DNA from: Stappia sp. BW2
Lineage (GTDB): Bacteria > Pseudomonadota > Alphaproteobacteria > Rhizobiales > Stappiaceae
NCBI RefSeq assembly: GCF_008107695.1
Contig: NZ_VIRG01000060.1
Span: forward strand, 1 to 64,000
DNA length: 64,000 nucleotides
Reading direction: 5' to 3'
Shown piece by piece: positions 18,549 through 26,629 of this stretch. Position 1 is the first letter of the stretch. Every line of letters starts with the position of its first letter. Position numbers and translations under genes: made by a program. Below the pieces are notes generated by a model, which made no database searches, was not told where the DNA came from, and saw only the letters and a program-made list of their open reading frames with translations.

Positions 18549-19709
18549 ATGCATTTTGGTCTGACCGAAGAACAGGAGATGATCGTCTCCACCGTTCGCA
18601 GTTTCGTGGAAAAAGAGATTTATCCGCACGAAGCTGAAGTGGAGCGCACCGGTGAAGTGCCGGCTGAGATCGCTCAGGAAATCAAGCAGAAGGTCATCGA
18701 CCTGGGCTTCTATGCGTCGAACTTTCCTGAAAGTGTCGGCGGCCCTGGCCTGAGCCATCTTGAGTTTGCGCTGGTCGAGCGAGAGCTGGGCCGTGGCTCC
18801 ATGGCACTCACCCACTTCTTTGGCCGCCCGCAGAACATCCTGATGGCCTGCAAGGGCGATCAGGTCGAGCGCTATCTGATGCCGGCGGTTCGCGGGGAAA
18901 AGATGGATGCGCTTGCCATGACCGAACCGGATGCGGGATCGGACGTGCGCGGCATGAAATGCATGGCCGTGCGTGATGGCGGCGACTGGGTCGTCAACGG
19001 CTCGAAGCACTTCATTTCCGGCGCGGAACATGCGGATTTCGTCATCGTCTTCGTGGCGACCGGTGTTGATGAAACACCGCGCGGTCCGAAAAAGCGGATC
19101 ACCTGCTTCCTCGTTGATCGAGGGACACCGGGCTTCGAAATCGCGAGGGGCTACAATTCGGTCTCGCACCGCGGCTACAAGAATTCCGTCCTCTACTTCA
19201 ACAACTGCCGTCTGTCGGATGCACAGGTGCTTGGCGAAGTTGATGGCGGCTTCGACGTGATGAACGAATGGCTCTATGCCACGCGCATCACCGTCGCGAC
19301 AAATTCCGTGGGCCGTGCACGCCGGGTATTCGAGCATGCCTTGAACTACGCGGCAGAGCGTCAGCAGTTCGGACAGCCCATCGGCAAGTTCCAGGGGGTC
19401 AGCTTCCAGATTGCCGACATGATTACCGAAATTGATGCCGCCGACCTTCTCACGCTCTCGGCCGCATGGCGTCTCGACCAGGGGCTGCCTGCCAACCGTG
19501 AGATCGCGTCCGCCAAGGTCTATGCTTCGGAAATGCTGGCGCGCGTAACCGATGCTGCCCTGCAGATTCATGGGGGCATGGGGCTCATGGATGAGCTGCC
19601 CATCGAACGGTTCTGGCGCGATGCCCGTGTCGAACGCATTTGGGACGGCACATCGGAAATCCAGCGCCACATCATCAGCCGGGAGCTCTTCCGGCCGCTG
19701 GGGGCCTGA
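18549..19709 (+). CDS. acyl-CoA dehydrogenase
   Basis: 386 aa FAD-dependent acyl-CoA dehydrogenase. The flavin/substrate motif MTEPDAGSDVRG lies near residues 125-136 and the C-terminal signature QIHGGMGLMDELPIERFWRDARV near 338-360 (quoted in part: GGMGLMDELPIERFWRD). Start at ATG 18549 with AAGGG upstream. First gene of a six-gene operon. From the neighbours (CaiD-like hydratase, carnitine dehydrogenase) the probable reaction is gamma-butyrobetainyl-CoA to crotonobetainyl-CoA; this is inference, since acyl-CoA dehydrogenases are hard to assign by sequence. Confidence 0.85.
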   Translation: MHFGLTEEQEMIVSTVRSFVEKEIYPHEAEVERTGEVPAEIAQEIKQKVIDLGFYASNFPESVGGPGLSHLEFALVERELGRGSMALTHFFGRPQNILMACKGDQVERYLMPAVRGEKMDALAMTEPDAGSDVRGMKCMAVRDGGDWVVNGSKHFISGAEHADFVIVFVATGVDETPRGPKKRITCFLVDRGTPGFEIARGYNSVSHRGYKNSVLYFNNCRLSDAQVLGEVDGGFDVMNEWLYATRITVATNSVGRARRVFEHALNYAAERQQFGQPIGKFQGVSFQIADMITEIDAADLLTLSAAWRLDQGLPANREIASAKVYASEMLARVTDAALQIHGGMGLMDELPIERFWRDARVERIWDGTSEIQRHIISRELFRPLGA

Positions 19710-19712
19710 TTT

Positions 19713-21764
19713 ATGGCGAGTTTCCGCCGCTTCTTTTCTCCCAAAGCCATCGTCGTGATCGGTGGCGGAACGTGGTGTGAGAGCGTCGTGCGGCAGTGCC
19801 GTGCGACCGGTTTCGCCGGAGAGATCTGGCCAGTGCACCCGAAAAAGCCCGCTGTCGGGGGCCTGCCGGCCTATCCGGATCTGGCTTCGCTTCCCGGTGT
19901 CCCGGATGCCGCCTTTATCGGGGTCAACCGAGAACTGACAGTCCACGTGGCCGCAGAACTCGCCGCCCTTGGCTGTGGCGGCGCGGTCTGTTTTGCGGCA
20001 GGCTTCAGCGAAGCTGTATCCGAGTTGTCCGACGGCGGCGAGTTGCAGGCCCGTCTTGTCGAAGCCGCGGGCGACATGCTTGTGCTCGGCCCGAATTGCT
20101 ACGGCATGGTCAATGCCCTTGACGGTGTGTCCCTGTGGCCCGACCGCCATGGGCTCGATCCGGTGGAGACCGGCGTGGCCGTGATCGGCCAATCCTCGAA
20201 CGTCCTGATCAATCTGACCATGCAGCGCCGCGGCCTGCCTCTTGCCGCAGTGCTTGCGGCAGGCAATCAGGCGCAATTGTCAATTGGTCACCTTGGAAGC
20301 GCGCTGCTGGAAGATCCGCGTATCACCGCGCTGGGGCTTCATATCGAAGGTATCAGCGATCTTGCGGCTTTCGAGGCACTTGCTGCCCGGGCGGCGGAGC
20401 TGCGAAAGCCAATCGTTGCCTTGCGGGTGGGGTCCTCCGAACAGGCGCAGGCGGCAGCGGTCTCACACACGGCTTCTCTGACCGGCAGCAATGCCGGCGC
20501 GGTGGCGCTTCTCAAGCGGCTGGGTATTGCCCAGGTGGATACGCCAACGGAACTGATCGAGACGCTGAAGCTCTTGCACGTCACCGGAGGGCTGAGGTCC
20601 AGCCGGATTGCGTCTGCCTCCTGTTCCGGCGGCGAAGCGTCCCTGATGGCGGATATGGGAGAAATCGCCGGCGTTTCCTTTCCCGCCCTGACCGAAGACC
20701 AGAGGTCCGGCCTCAGAGCGGCGCTCGGCCCCAAGGTCGCCCTGGCGAACCCTTTGGATTACAACACCTATATCTGGGGCGACGAGGACGCGTTGGCGGC
20801 GACTTTCATCGCCCTTTGCAGCGCTGACATGGGCCTTGGGTGCGTGGTTCTGGATTATCCGCGCGATGATCGCTTCGAGGCGCCGGACTACGATCAGGTG
20901 CTGCGGGCGGTTGCCCGCACCCGTGAAGTCACCGGCACACCCATGGCCTTGATCTCACTGCTGTCCGAAGGCTTGCCTGAACCCATCGCCCGCCGGGCCA
21001 TCGGGCTTGGCATCACACCGCTCTGCGGCATGGGAGACGCACTCAGAGCCATTCGTGCGGCTGCTCAGGCCAGCCTTGCCGGAAACGCGAACACCCGCCC
21101 CCCGCAGGTGATACAGCCCCGAAGCGGGCAGGGCGACGCGCGCGTTTACTCCGAGGCGGAAGCCAAGGAGCTTCTGTCCGGGTTCGGGGTTCGCGTGCCC
21201 CGGTCCACCCGTGCAGATGGGCCTGAACAAGCTGGCGAGAGTGCTGCGCGGATCGGCTTTCCGGTTGTGCTGAAAGGCGAGGGCATCGCTCACAAGACCG
21301 AAGCCGGTGCCGTTGTCCTGAACCTGTCCGGCGCCGGAGCCGTGACCAAGGCCGCGGCTGCAATGCCTGCGGCGCGTTTTCTGGTCGAGGAGATGATCAC
21401 CGGCTCTCTGGCCGAGCTGATTGTCGGGGTGACCCGCGATCCGGCTCATGGTTTCGTGCTGACCCTGGGACTTGGCGGCATATTGACAGAACTGATCCGG
21501 GACACGGTCTCGGTTCTCGTGCCGTCCTCCCGGGAAGAGGTGCATGAAGCACTCCTCAGCCTCAGGACAAGTGCCTTGTTGAGCGGTTATCGTGGCCGAC
21601 CGGCGGCCGATCTGGACGCCGTCCTGGATACAGTCATGGCCCTGCAGGATCTGGTGCGCACGCACGCGGACGCCCTGCACGAAGTCGAAATCAACCCGCT
21701 GATCTGCCGCGCCACCGGCGCCATCGCAGCAGATGCGCTCATCAGAATGGATGAACGAGCATGA
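19713..21764 (+). CDS. ADP-forming acyl-CoA synthetase (acetate-CoA ligase-like)
   Basis: 683 aa, two-part NDP-forming CoA ligase. The N-terminal CoA-binding and ligase domains (1-450) include the phospho-histidine motif VSHTASLTGS near residue 252; the C-terminal ATP-grasp domain (about 470-683) has VVLKGEGIAHKTEAGAVVLN. These enzymes make acyl-CoA from acid, ATP and CoA, giving ADP. In this operon gamma-butyrobetaine, crotonobetaine or carnitine is the likely acid. Its stop overlaps the next start (ATGA). Confidence 0.85.
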   Translation: MASFRRFFSPKAIVVIGGGTWCESVVRQCRATGFAGEIWPVHPKKPAVGGLPAYPDLASLPGVPDAAFIGVNRELTVHVAAELAALGCGGAVCFAAGFSEAVSELSDGGELQARLVEAAGDMLVLGPNCYGMVNALDGVSLWPDRHGLDPVETGVAVIGQSSNVLINLTMQRRGLPLAAVLAAGNQAQLSIGHLGSALLEDPRITALGLHIEGISDLAAFEALAARAAELRKPIVALRVGSSEQAQAAAVSHTASLTGSNAGAVALLKRLGIAQVDTPTELIETLKLLHVTGGLRSSRIASASCSGGEASLMADMGEIAGVSFPALTEDQRSGLRAALGPKVALANPLDYNTYIWGDEDALAATFIALCSADMGLGCVVLDYPRDDRFEAPDYDQVLRAVARTREVTGTPMALISLLSEGLPEPIARRAIGLGITPLCGMGDALRAIRAAAQASLAGNANTRPPQVIQPRSGQGDARVYSEAEAKELLSGFGVRVPRSTRADGPEQAGESAARIGFPVVLKGEGIAHKTEAGAVVLNLSGAGAVTKAAAAMPAARFLVEEMITGSLAELIVGVTRDPAHGFVLTLGLGGILTELIRDTVSVLVPSSREEVHEALLSLRTSALLSGYRGRPAADLDAVLDTVMALQDLVRTHADALHEVEINPLICRATGAIAADALIRMDERA

Positions 21765-22546
21765 CTTTTGAAAACGTATTGACCGAGCGCCGTGGAGCGG
21801 TGCTGGAAGTCACTCTGAACCGCCCCAAGGCCAATGCCATCGACATGGCCACAAGCCAGGAGCTGGGCGAAATCTTTACCCGGTTTCGGGATGACCCCGA
21901 ACTGCGGGTGGCCATCATCACCGGGCAGGGCGAAAAGTTCTTCTGCCCCGGCTGGGATCTCAAGGCCGCGGCTGACGGCGAAGCGGCCGATGCGGACTAT
22001 GGAAAAGGCGGCTTCGGCGGCTTGCAGGAACTGCGTGGTCTGAATAAGCCGGTGATTGCCGCCGTCAATGGCATCGCCTGCGGTGGCGGGCTGGAGCTGG
22101 CGATATCCGCCGACATCATCTTGGCGGCCGAACATGCCACCTTCGCCCTGCCGGAAATCCGCTCCGGCACCGTGGCGGATGCTGCAACGATCAAGCTGCC
22201 CAAGCGCATTCCGTATCACATCGCGATGGAGCTGTTGTTCACCGGTCGCTGGTTCGATGTGGAGGAAGCCAATCGCTGGGGCCTCGTCAACCGGATCGTT
22301 CCTTCCGCCGACCTGATGAACGAGGCGCGCAAGATGGCAGACGAGTTGGCCAAGGGACCGCCGCTGGTTTTTGCCGCCATCAAGGAAGTCGTCCGAGAGG
22401 CCGAGGATATGAAGTTCCAGGATGCGCTCAACCGGATCACCCGCAGCCAGTTTGAAACCGTCGAACGGCTTTATCGGTCCGAGGATCAGCAGGAAGGCGC
22501 CCGCGCCTTTGCCGAAAAACGCGATCCGGTCTGGAAGGGCCGGTAA
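21761..22546 (+). CDS. caiD: enoyl-CoA hydratase, CaiD-like (carnitinyl-CoA dehydratase)
   Basis: 261 aa crotonase-fold enzyme. It closely follows the pattern of E. coli CaiD as I remember it: RPKANAID at about 17-24, FRDDPELRVAIITGQGEKFF at 44-63, GWDLKAAADGEA, and an identical C-terminus AEKRDPVWKGR. CaiD interconverts crotonobetainyl-CoA and L-carnitinyl-CoA. The oxyanion-hole region GIACGGGLELAISAD is intact. Coupled to the ligase gene upstream. Symbol given on this resemblance; activity is not proven. Confidence 0.85.
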   Translation: MTFENVLTERRGAVLEVTLNRPKANAIDMATSQELGEIFTRFRDDPELRVAIITGQGEKFFCPGWDLKAAADGEAADADYGKGGFGGLQELRGLNKPVIAAVNGIACGGGLELAISADIILAAEHATFALPEIRSGTVADAATIKLPKRIPYHIAMELLFTGRWFDVEEANRWGLVNRIVPSADLMNEARKMADELAKGPPLVFAAIKEVVREAEDMKFQDALNRITRSQFETVERLYRSEDQQEGARAFAEKRDPVWKGR

Positions 22547-22571
22547 CACGACAAGACGACAAGAGGGAACC

Positions 22572-23489
22572 ATGCCACTTCAGATGAACCGAAACGTCTT
22601 CATCACCGCAGCCGTAACCGGGGCAGGGGCCACGCAGGATAAGAGCCGCCTTGTGCCGCGCTCGCCGCAGGAAATTGCCGACGCTGCCATTGATGCGGCC
22701 AAGGCAGGGGCCGCGATCGTTCACTGTCATGTCCGTGACCCGGAGACCGGGGCGCCGTGCCGCGATCTCGGTTATTACCGGGAGGTGACGGACCGCATTC
22801 GTTCTTCCGAGGTCGATGTTGTGCTGAACCTGACCGCGGGCATCGGTGGCGACCTGACCTTCGGCGATCCGGAAGCGCCCATGGCACTGGATGACGCCAA
22901 TACCGATATGGCCGGCGCCACAGAGCGTATGACTCATGTGCGCGAATGCCTGCCCGAGATTTGCACGCTCGATTGCGGCTCGATGAATTTCGGCGATGGC
23001 GACTACGTCATGACAAACACCACCAACATGCTGCGCGCCATGGGCACCATGATGACGCAACTTGGTGTGAAGCCCGAAATCGAGGCCTTTGATACCGGTC
23101 ATCTCTGGTTTGCCAGCCAGTTGGTGAAGGAAGGCGTGCTGGAAGATCCCGCGCTGGTGCAGCTTTGCATGGGCATCCCCTGGGGCGCGCCGAACGATCT
23201 GAACACCTTCATGGCCATGGTCAACAATGTGCCGGCCGGCTGGACCTGGTCGGCCTTCAGTCTTGGCCGGGACCAGATGCCCTATGTGGCGGCGGCCGCT
23301 CTTGCCGGGGGCAATGCGCGTGTCGGCCTGGAGGACAATATCTACCTTGAGCGTGGCGTCATGGCGACCAACGCCCAACTCGTCGAAAAGGCGGCCAACC
23401 TCCTGTCCACCATGGGCGCAACCTTGATGAGCCCGCAGGACGTGCGCGACCAGTTGGGCCTCGTCAAGCGTGCACCGGCCTTCGCATGA
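22572..23489 (+). CDS. BKACE (DUF849) beta-keto acid cleavage enzyme, probable dehydrocarnitine cleavage
   Basis: 305 aa, TIM-barrel BKACE family. The zinc ligands His51 and His53 lie in HCHVRDPETG and the acidic residue in EAFDTGHLW. BKACE enzymes condense a beta-keto acid with acetyl-CoA, giving acetoacetate and a new CoA ester. Directly followed (ATGA overlap) by a carnitine dehydrogenase-thioesterase fusion, the known partner in L-carnitine degradation, where 3-dehydrocarnitine yields betainyl-CoA. Start at ATG 22572 with GAGGG upstream. Confidence 0.88.
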   Translation: MPLQMNRNVFITAAVTGAGATQDKSRLVPRSPQEIADAAIDAAKAGAAIVHCHVRDPETGAPCRDLGYYREVTDRIRSSEVDVVLNLTAGIGGDLTFGDPEAPMALDDANTDMAGATERMTHVRECLPEICTLDCGSMNFGDGDYVMTNTTNMLRAMGTMMTQLGVKPEIEAFDTGHLWFASQLVKEGVLEDPALVQLCMGIPWGAPNDLNTFMAMVNNVPAGWTWSAFSLGRDQMPYVAAAALAGGNARVGLEDNIYLERGVMATNAQLVEKAANLLSTMGATLMSPQDVRDQLGLVKRAPAFA

Positions 23490-24919
23490 GCACCGGACCA
23501 AAACGCGTTGCCGTCATCGGCGGCGGGGTTATCGGCGGCGGATGGGCCGGCCGGTTCCTTCTGAACGGCTGGGATGTCGCGGTCTTCGATCCTGCTCCGG
23601 AAGCAGAGCGCAGGATCGGCGCGGTGCTGGATCGTGCCAGGGCCTCGCTGCCCGCGCTCTATGATCGCCCGCTTCCGGCTGAAGGTAAATTGACCTTCTG
23701 TTCCAGCATCGCCGAGGCGGTTGAGGGGGCGGACTGGGTGCAGGAAAGCGTCTCGGAACGGCTTGAGCTGAAACACAAGGTGTATGAGGAGATCGCACTG
23801 CATCTGCCCGAGGGTGGCTTCATCGCCTCTTCGACCTCCGGCTTCAAGGCGTCCGACCTGGCCGCCAAGGGCGCGCCCGTCGTCGTGGTGCATCCGTTCA
23901 ATCCGGTCTATCTTCTGCCGCTGGTGGAGATCTCCGGTGAACCGGCCTTGCGCCAGAAAGCTCTGCCGGTCGTCACCTCCATCGGCATGCATCCGCTTGA
24001 GATGAAGACGGAGATCGACGCTTTCATCGGCAATCGCTTTCAGGAATCTGTCTGGCGCGAAGCGCTCTGGATGCTGAAAGACGGCATCGCCACCACGGCG
24101 GACATCGATGACGCGATCCGGATGGGCTTTGGCCTTCGGTGGGCTCAGATGGGGCTGTTCGAGACGTACCGGATTGCCGGCGGTGAAGCGGGCATGGAAA
24201 GCTACATCGAGCAATTCGGCCCGACACTGCAGTGGCCGTGGTCGAAGCTGACCGATGTACCGGAGCTTGATGCGGCGCTGATCAAGGCCATAGGCGATCA
24301 ATCCGACGCCCAGTCCGGCCATATGACCATCGCCGAGCTGGAAACCCTGCGCGACGACAATCTGGTCGCCATCCTGCGAGGCCTGCGCCGCACCGGCAGT
24401 GGTGCTGGCGGTGTCATAACCCGGCATGAAGCGCATCTGGAGACGGGCGGCGAGATCGACGGTCTTCCAATCACGCTGCGCCGGGTCGTGCCTGTGACAT
24501 GGACGGACTACAACGGCCATATGAACGAAGCTGCTTATCTGGAACTGGGCACCTGGGCAACCGATGGTCTGATGCAGCTTGTCGGCGCTGATGAAGCCTA
24601 TATTGCCTCCGGAAAGAGCTATTTCACGGTCGATACCCGCATTCGCTATCTCGATGAGGTGCATCGCGGTGAGGAGCTGGTCGTGACGACGCAGGTGCTC
24701 GACGGGAGTGGCAAAAAGATGAGGCTGTTCCACAGAGTGCTGAAGCCGGATGGCCGCCTGTGCGCCACTCTGGAAACCTTGCTGCTGCACACAGATCTCG
24801 CTACACGCCGGGCCTGTCCACCCGAGCCCCATGTTGCCGCGCTCCTCGAAAAGCTCGCTGCGGATCATGCCGGACGACCCGCCGCAGGGGCCGGTGGGGC
24901 CGTTGGAGACCGTGCCTGA
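23486..24919 (+). CDS. lcdH: L-carnitine dehydrogenase fused to hot-dog thioesterase
   Basis: 477 aa, two domains. Residues 1-320 are a 3-hydroxyacyl-CoA dehydrogenase-type NAD enzyme (GGGVIGGGWAG at 12-22, HPFNPVYLLPLVE in the centre), the type known as L-carnitine dehydrogenase. Residues about 335-460 are a 4-hydroxybenzoyl-CoA thioesterase-like hot-dog domain (WTDYNGHMNEAAYLELG). The fusion could oxidise carnitine to 3-dehydrocarnitine and hydrolyse betainyl-CoA (or carnitinyl-CoA). The tail after 460 is alanine/glycine-rich and probably disordered. Overlaps BKACE by four bases. Confidence 0.88.
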   Translation: MSTGPKRVAVIGGGVIGGGWAGRFLLNGWDVAVFDPAPEAERRIGAVLDRARASLPALYDRPLPAEGKLTFCSSIAEAVEGADWVQESVSERLELKHKVYEEIALHLPEGGFIASSTSGFKASDLAAKGAPVVVVHPFNPVYLLPLVEISGEPALRQKALPVVTSIGMHPLEMKTEIDAFIGNRFQESVWREALWMLKDGIATTADIDDAIRMGFGLRWAQMGLFETYRIAGGEAGMESYIEQFGPTLQWPWSKLTDVPELDAALIKAIGDQSDAQSGHMTIAELETLRDDNLVAILRGLRRTGSGAGGVITRHEAHLETGGEIDGLPITLRRVVPVTWTDYNGHMNEAAYLELGTWATDGLMQLVGADEAYIASGKSYFTVDTRIRYLDEVHRGEELVVTTQVLDGSGKKMRLFHRVLKPDGRLCATLETLLLHTDLATRRACPPEPHVAALLEKLAADHAGRPAAGAGGAVGDRA

Positions 24920-24934
24920 AAACTGGAGAAGTCG

Positions 24935-25669
24935 ATGTCGCCTGAAGAAAGACAAACTCGCGAAGAGCTCGCTGCCTGTTACCGCCTCGCGGCGCTCCAC
25001 AGGTTTACGGATCTGATCTACACCCACATCACCGCGCGCGTGCCCGGAGAAGACGGGCATTTTCTGATCAATCCGTATGGCTGGCGCTGGGAAGAAATCA
25101 CCGCCTCGTCTCTTGTGAAGATCGACGTGGACGGCAACAAGGTGGACGGCAGTCCGCACAGGGTCAATCCGGCGGGGTTCACCATTCACTCAGCCGTTCA
25201 TATGAACCGCCACGATGCCGCCTGGATCATGCACACTCACACACGCGCCGGGGTGGCCGTGTCCTGCATGGAAGAGGGGCTGTTGCCACTGAACCAGATC
25301 TCCCTGCAGTTCCACAACCGGATCGCCTACCACGATTTCGAGGGCATCGCGCTGGACCTTGAGGAGCGCGAACGCATCGTGAAGGATTTTGGCAACCACC
25401 CGGTTCTGGTTCTGCGCAACCACGGTCTGATCGCAACGGGCCGCAGCGCTGCCGAGATGTTCAACAATATGTTCTATCTGGAGCGGTCCTGCGAGATCCA
25501 GGTGGCTGCCACGTCCAGTGGCCGGAGCCTGCGTTTGGTGGACGATGAAATCGCTTCCCATGTTCACAAACAATATGTCCAGATGAACGAGGAAGACGGT
25601 GATCTGGCGTTGGAATGGGCCGCCCACTTGCGCTCTATTGAAGGACTGGGCACCGATTACCGCGCCTGA
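24935..25669 (+). CDS. class II aldolase/adducin family protein
   Basis: 244 aa. The zinc site is apparent: HTHTRAG near residue 101 and LRNHGLIATG near 162-171, with the family glutamate in the first half. Members are aldolases, epimerases or decarboxylases of small hydroxy acids. It ends the carnitine-type operon, 15 bp after the dehydrogenase fusion, but no aldolase step is needed in the pathway inferred there, so its role is open. Confidence 0.82.
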   Translation: MSPEERQTREELAACYRLAALHRFTDLIYTHITARVPGEDGHFLINPYGWRWEEITASSLVKIDVDGNKVDGSPHRVNPAGFTIHSAVHMNRHDAAWIMHTHTRAGVAVSCMEEGLLPLNQISLQFHNRIAYHDFEGIALDLEERERIVKDFGNHPVLVLRNHGLIATGRSAAEMFNNMFYLERSCEIQVAATSSGRSLRLVDDEIASHVHKQYVQMNEEDGDLALEWAAHLRSIEGLGTDYRA

Positions 25670-25731
25670 ACCGTCATGCCCGTGTTTGGTATCTGCGGAG
25701 GAGACACTGCCGCTCGTTCGGATGCGGTGTC

Positions 25732-25932
25732 TCACTCGCGCTGAAAGGTCAGGACCACGCCGCGTTTGACCAAGGCGAGCAATTCGTCCTCCGGCTTCTT
25801 TGCCTCAAAATGAGGGATGAAGACGTCTGGCAACGACAAGAGGCTCTTCATTCCAAGCTGACTTTCCTTCCTTATTGGCCCTTCAGACTTGAAGGGCCAA
25901 TACGGGATTGCCAATGAGCTCGAATCCTTCAT
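25732..25932 (-). CDS. possible small hypothetical protein
   Basis: 66 aa open frame, convergent with the carnitine-type operon. The C-terminal half (IPHFEAKKPEDELLALVKRG) looks protein-like, but the N-terminal half is crossed by a strong hairpin at 25873-25902. A shorter version could start at the methionine at codon 28. No family recognised; may not be a gene. Confidence 0.2.
   Translation of the reverse strand: MKDSSSLAIPYWPFKSEGPIRKESQLGMKSLLSLPDVFIPHFEAKKPEDELLALVKRGVVLTFQRE
25873..25902. terminator. strong hairpin downstream of the carnitine-type operon
   Basis: Perfect 13-bp stem (TATTGGCCCTTCA / TGAAGGGCCAATA) with a GACT tetraloop, about 200 bp after the aldolase gene. Symmetric and not followed by a long T-run in either direction; best read as a terminator, alternatively a protein-binding site ahead of 25947. 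Confidence 0.55.
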
Positions 25933-25946
25933 AACAAGATGAGGAG

Positions 25947-26345
25947 ATGCAATTGGGCAGTGTCAGCGCAAAAAACAGCAGAATACGTGAGGTCGGTCTG
26001 CCATTAGCAGCACTGGCCATCTGGTTGCTGTGTCTTCTGGCGCCCTTGCATATGGCTGCCGGCGCTCTCAGAGGGCTCTCCGACGCCGGTGTTCAGATAA
26101 ACACTTCGTGGTCCATCTGTACCACCCTCGCCACCGGCAAGAACAACCCCGAACACTCGGTGCCGAATTGTGCCGTGCAGTCCCTTGCGAAGATGGGTCT
26201 GGCACTACCAACGGTTCCGGCCCCGATTGCGGTCGTCTTGCGGCAGATCGGGCGCATTGATGTTGCCGTCCACGACAGGGGAGGCCATCCCCTTCAAGCC
26301 TTTAGGCCGAACCAGCCTCGCGCGCCACCGTCAACGCTGGCTTAG
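25947..26345 (+). CDS. small DUF2946-like membrane or exported protein
   Basis: 132 aa with one hydrophobic segment at about residues 17-40 (LPLAALAIWLLCLLAPLHMA) and two later cysteines (SICTT, PNCAVQ). This resembles DUF2946-type small proteins often encoded near metal or iron uptake membrane genes; the match is by pattern only. A GAGGAG RBS directly precedes ATG 25947. A PepSY membrane protein gene follows about 280 bp later on the same strand. Confidence 0.5.
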   Translation: MQLGSVSAKNSRIREVGLPLAALAIWLLCLLAPLHMAAGALRGLSDAGVQINTSWSICTTLATGKNNPEHSVPNCAVQSLAKMGLALPTVPAPIAVVLRQIGRIDVAVHDRGGHPLQAFRPNQPRAPPSTLA

Positions 26346-26629
26346 CCGACACACCTTTTTGCCCATCCACGAATGCCAGATCTGCTCGATTGAGCGGATG
26401 CATTCTGCGTGTGCGGTTTATGGTCTGGGCCCTAAACCCTTGCCCCATCAGCCCCTCAGGTCAGCTTCGAAAGCATGTGAGGCCTGTCAGGGCTGAGGAA
26501 GGGTATTCCAGGCATTTCTCAAGATCTTCAAGGCGGAGAGGACGCGGCACCGCGTGACACCCGCCTTTCCTTTCTCGCGTCCAGCGACGTCCCACCACGA
26601 CGCGCGCGGCGCAAACTGTGGACACATCA

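Noticed and set aside
18522-20276. Long open frame (584 codons) on the minus strand
   Set aside because: Antisense shadow of the acyl-CoA dehydrogenase and CoA ligase genes; no family resemblance and no RBS.
23342-25189. Long open frame (615 codons) on the minus strand
   Set aside because: Antisense of BKACE and the carnitine dehydrogenase fusion; histidine/arginine-rich translation typical of shadow frames in GC-rich DNA.
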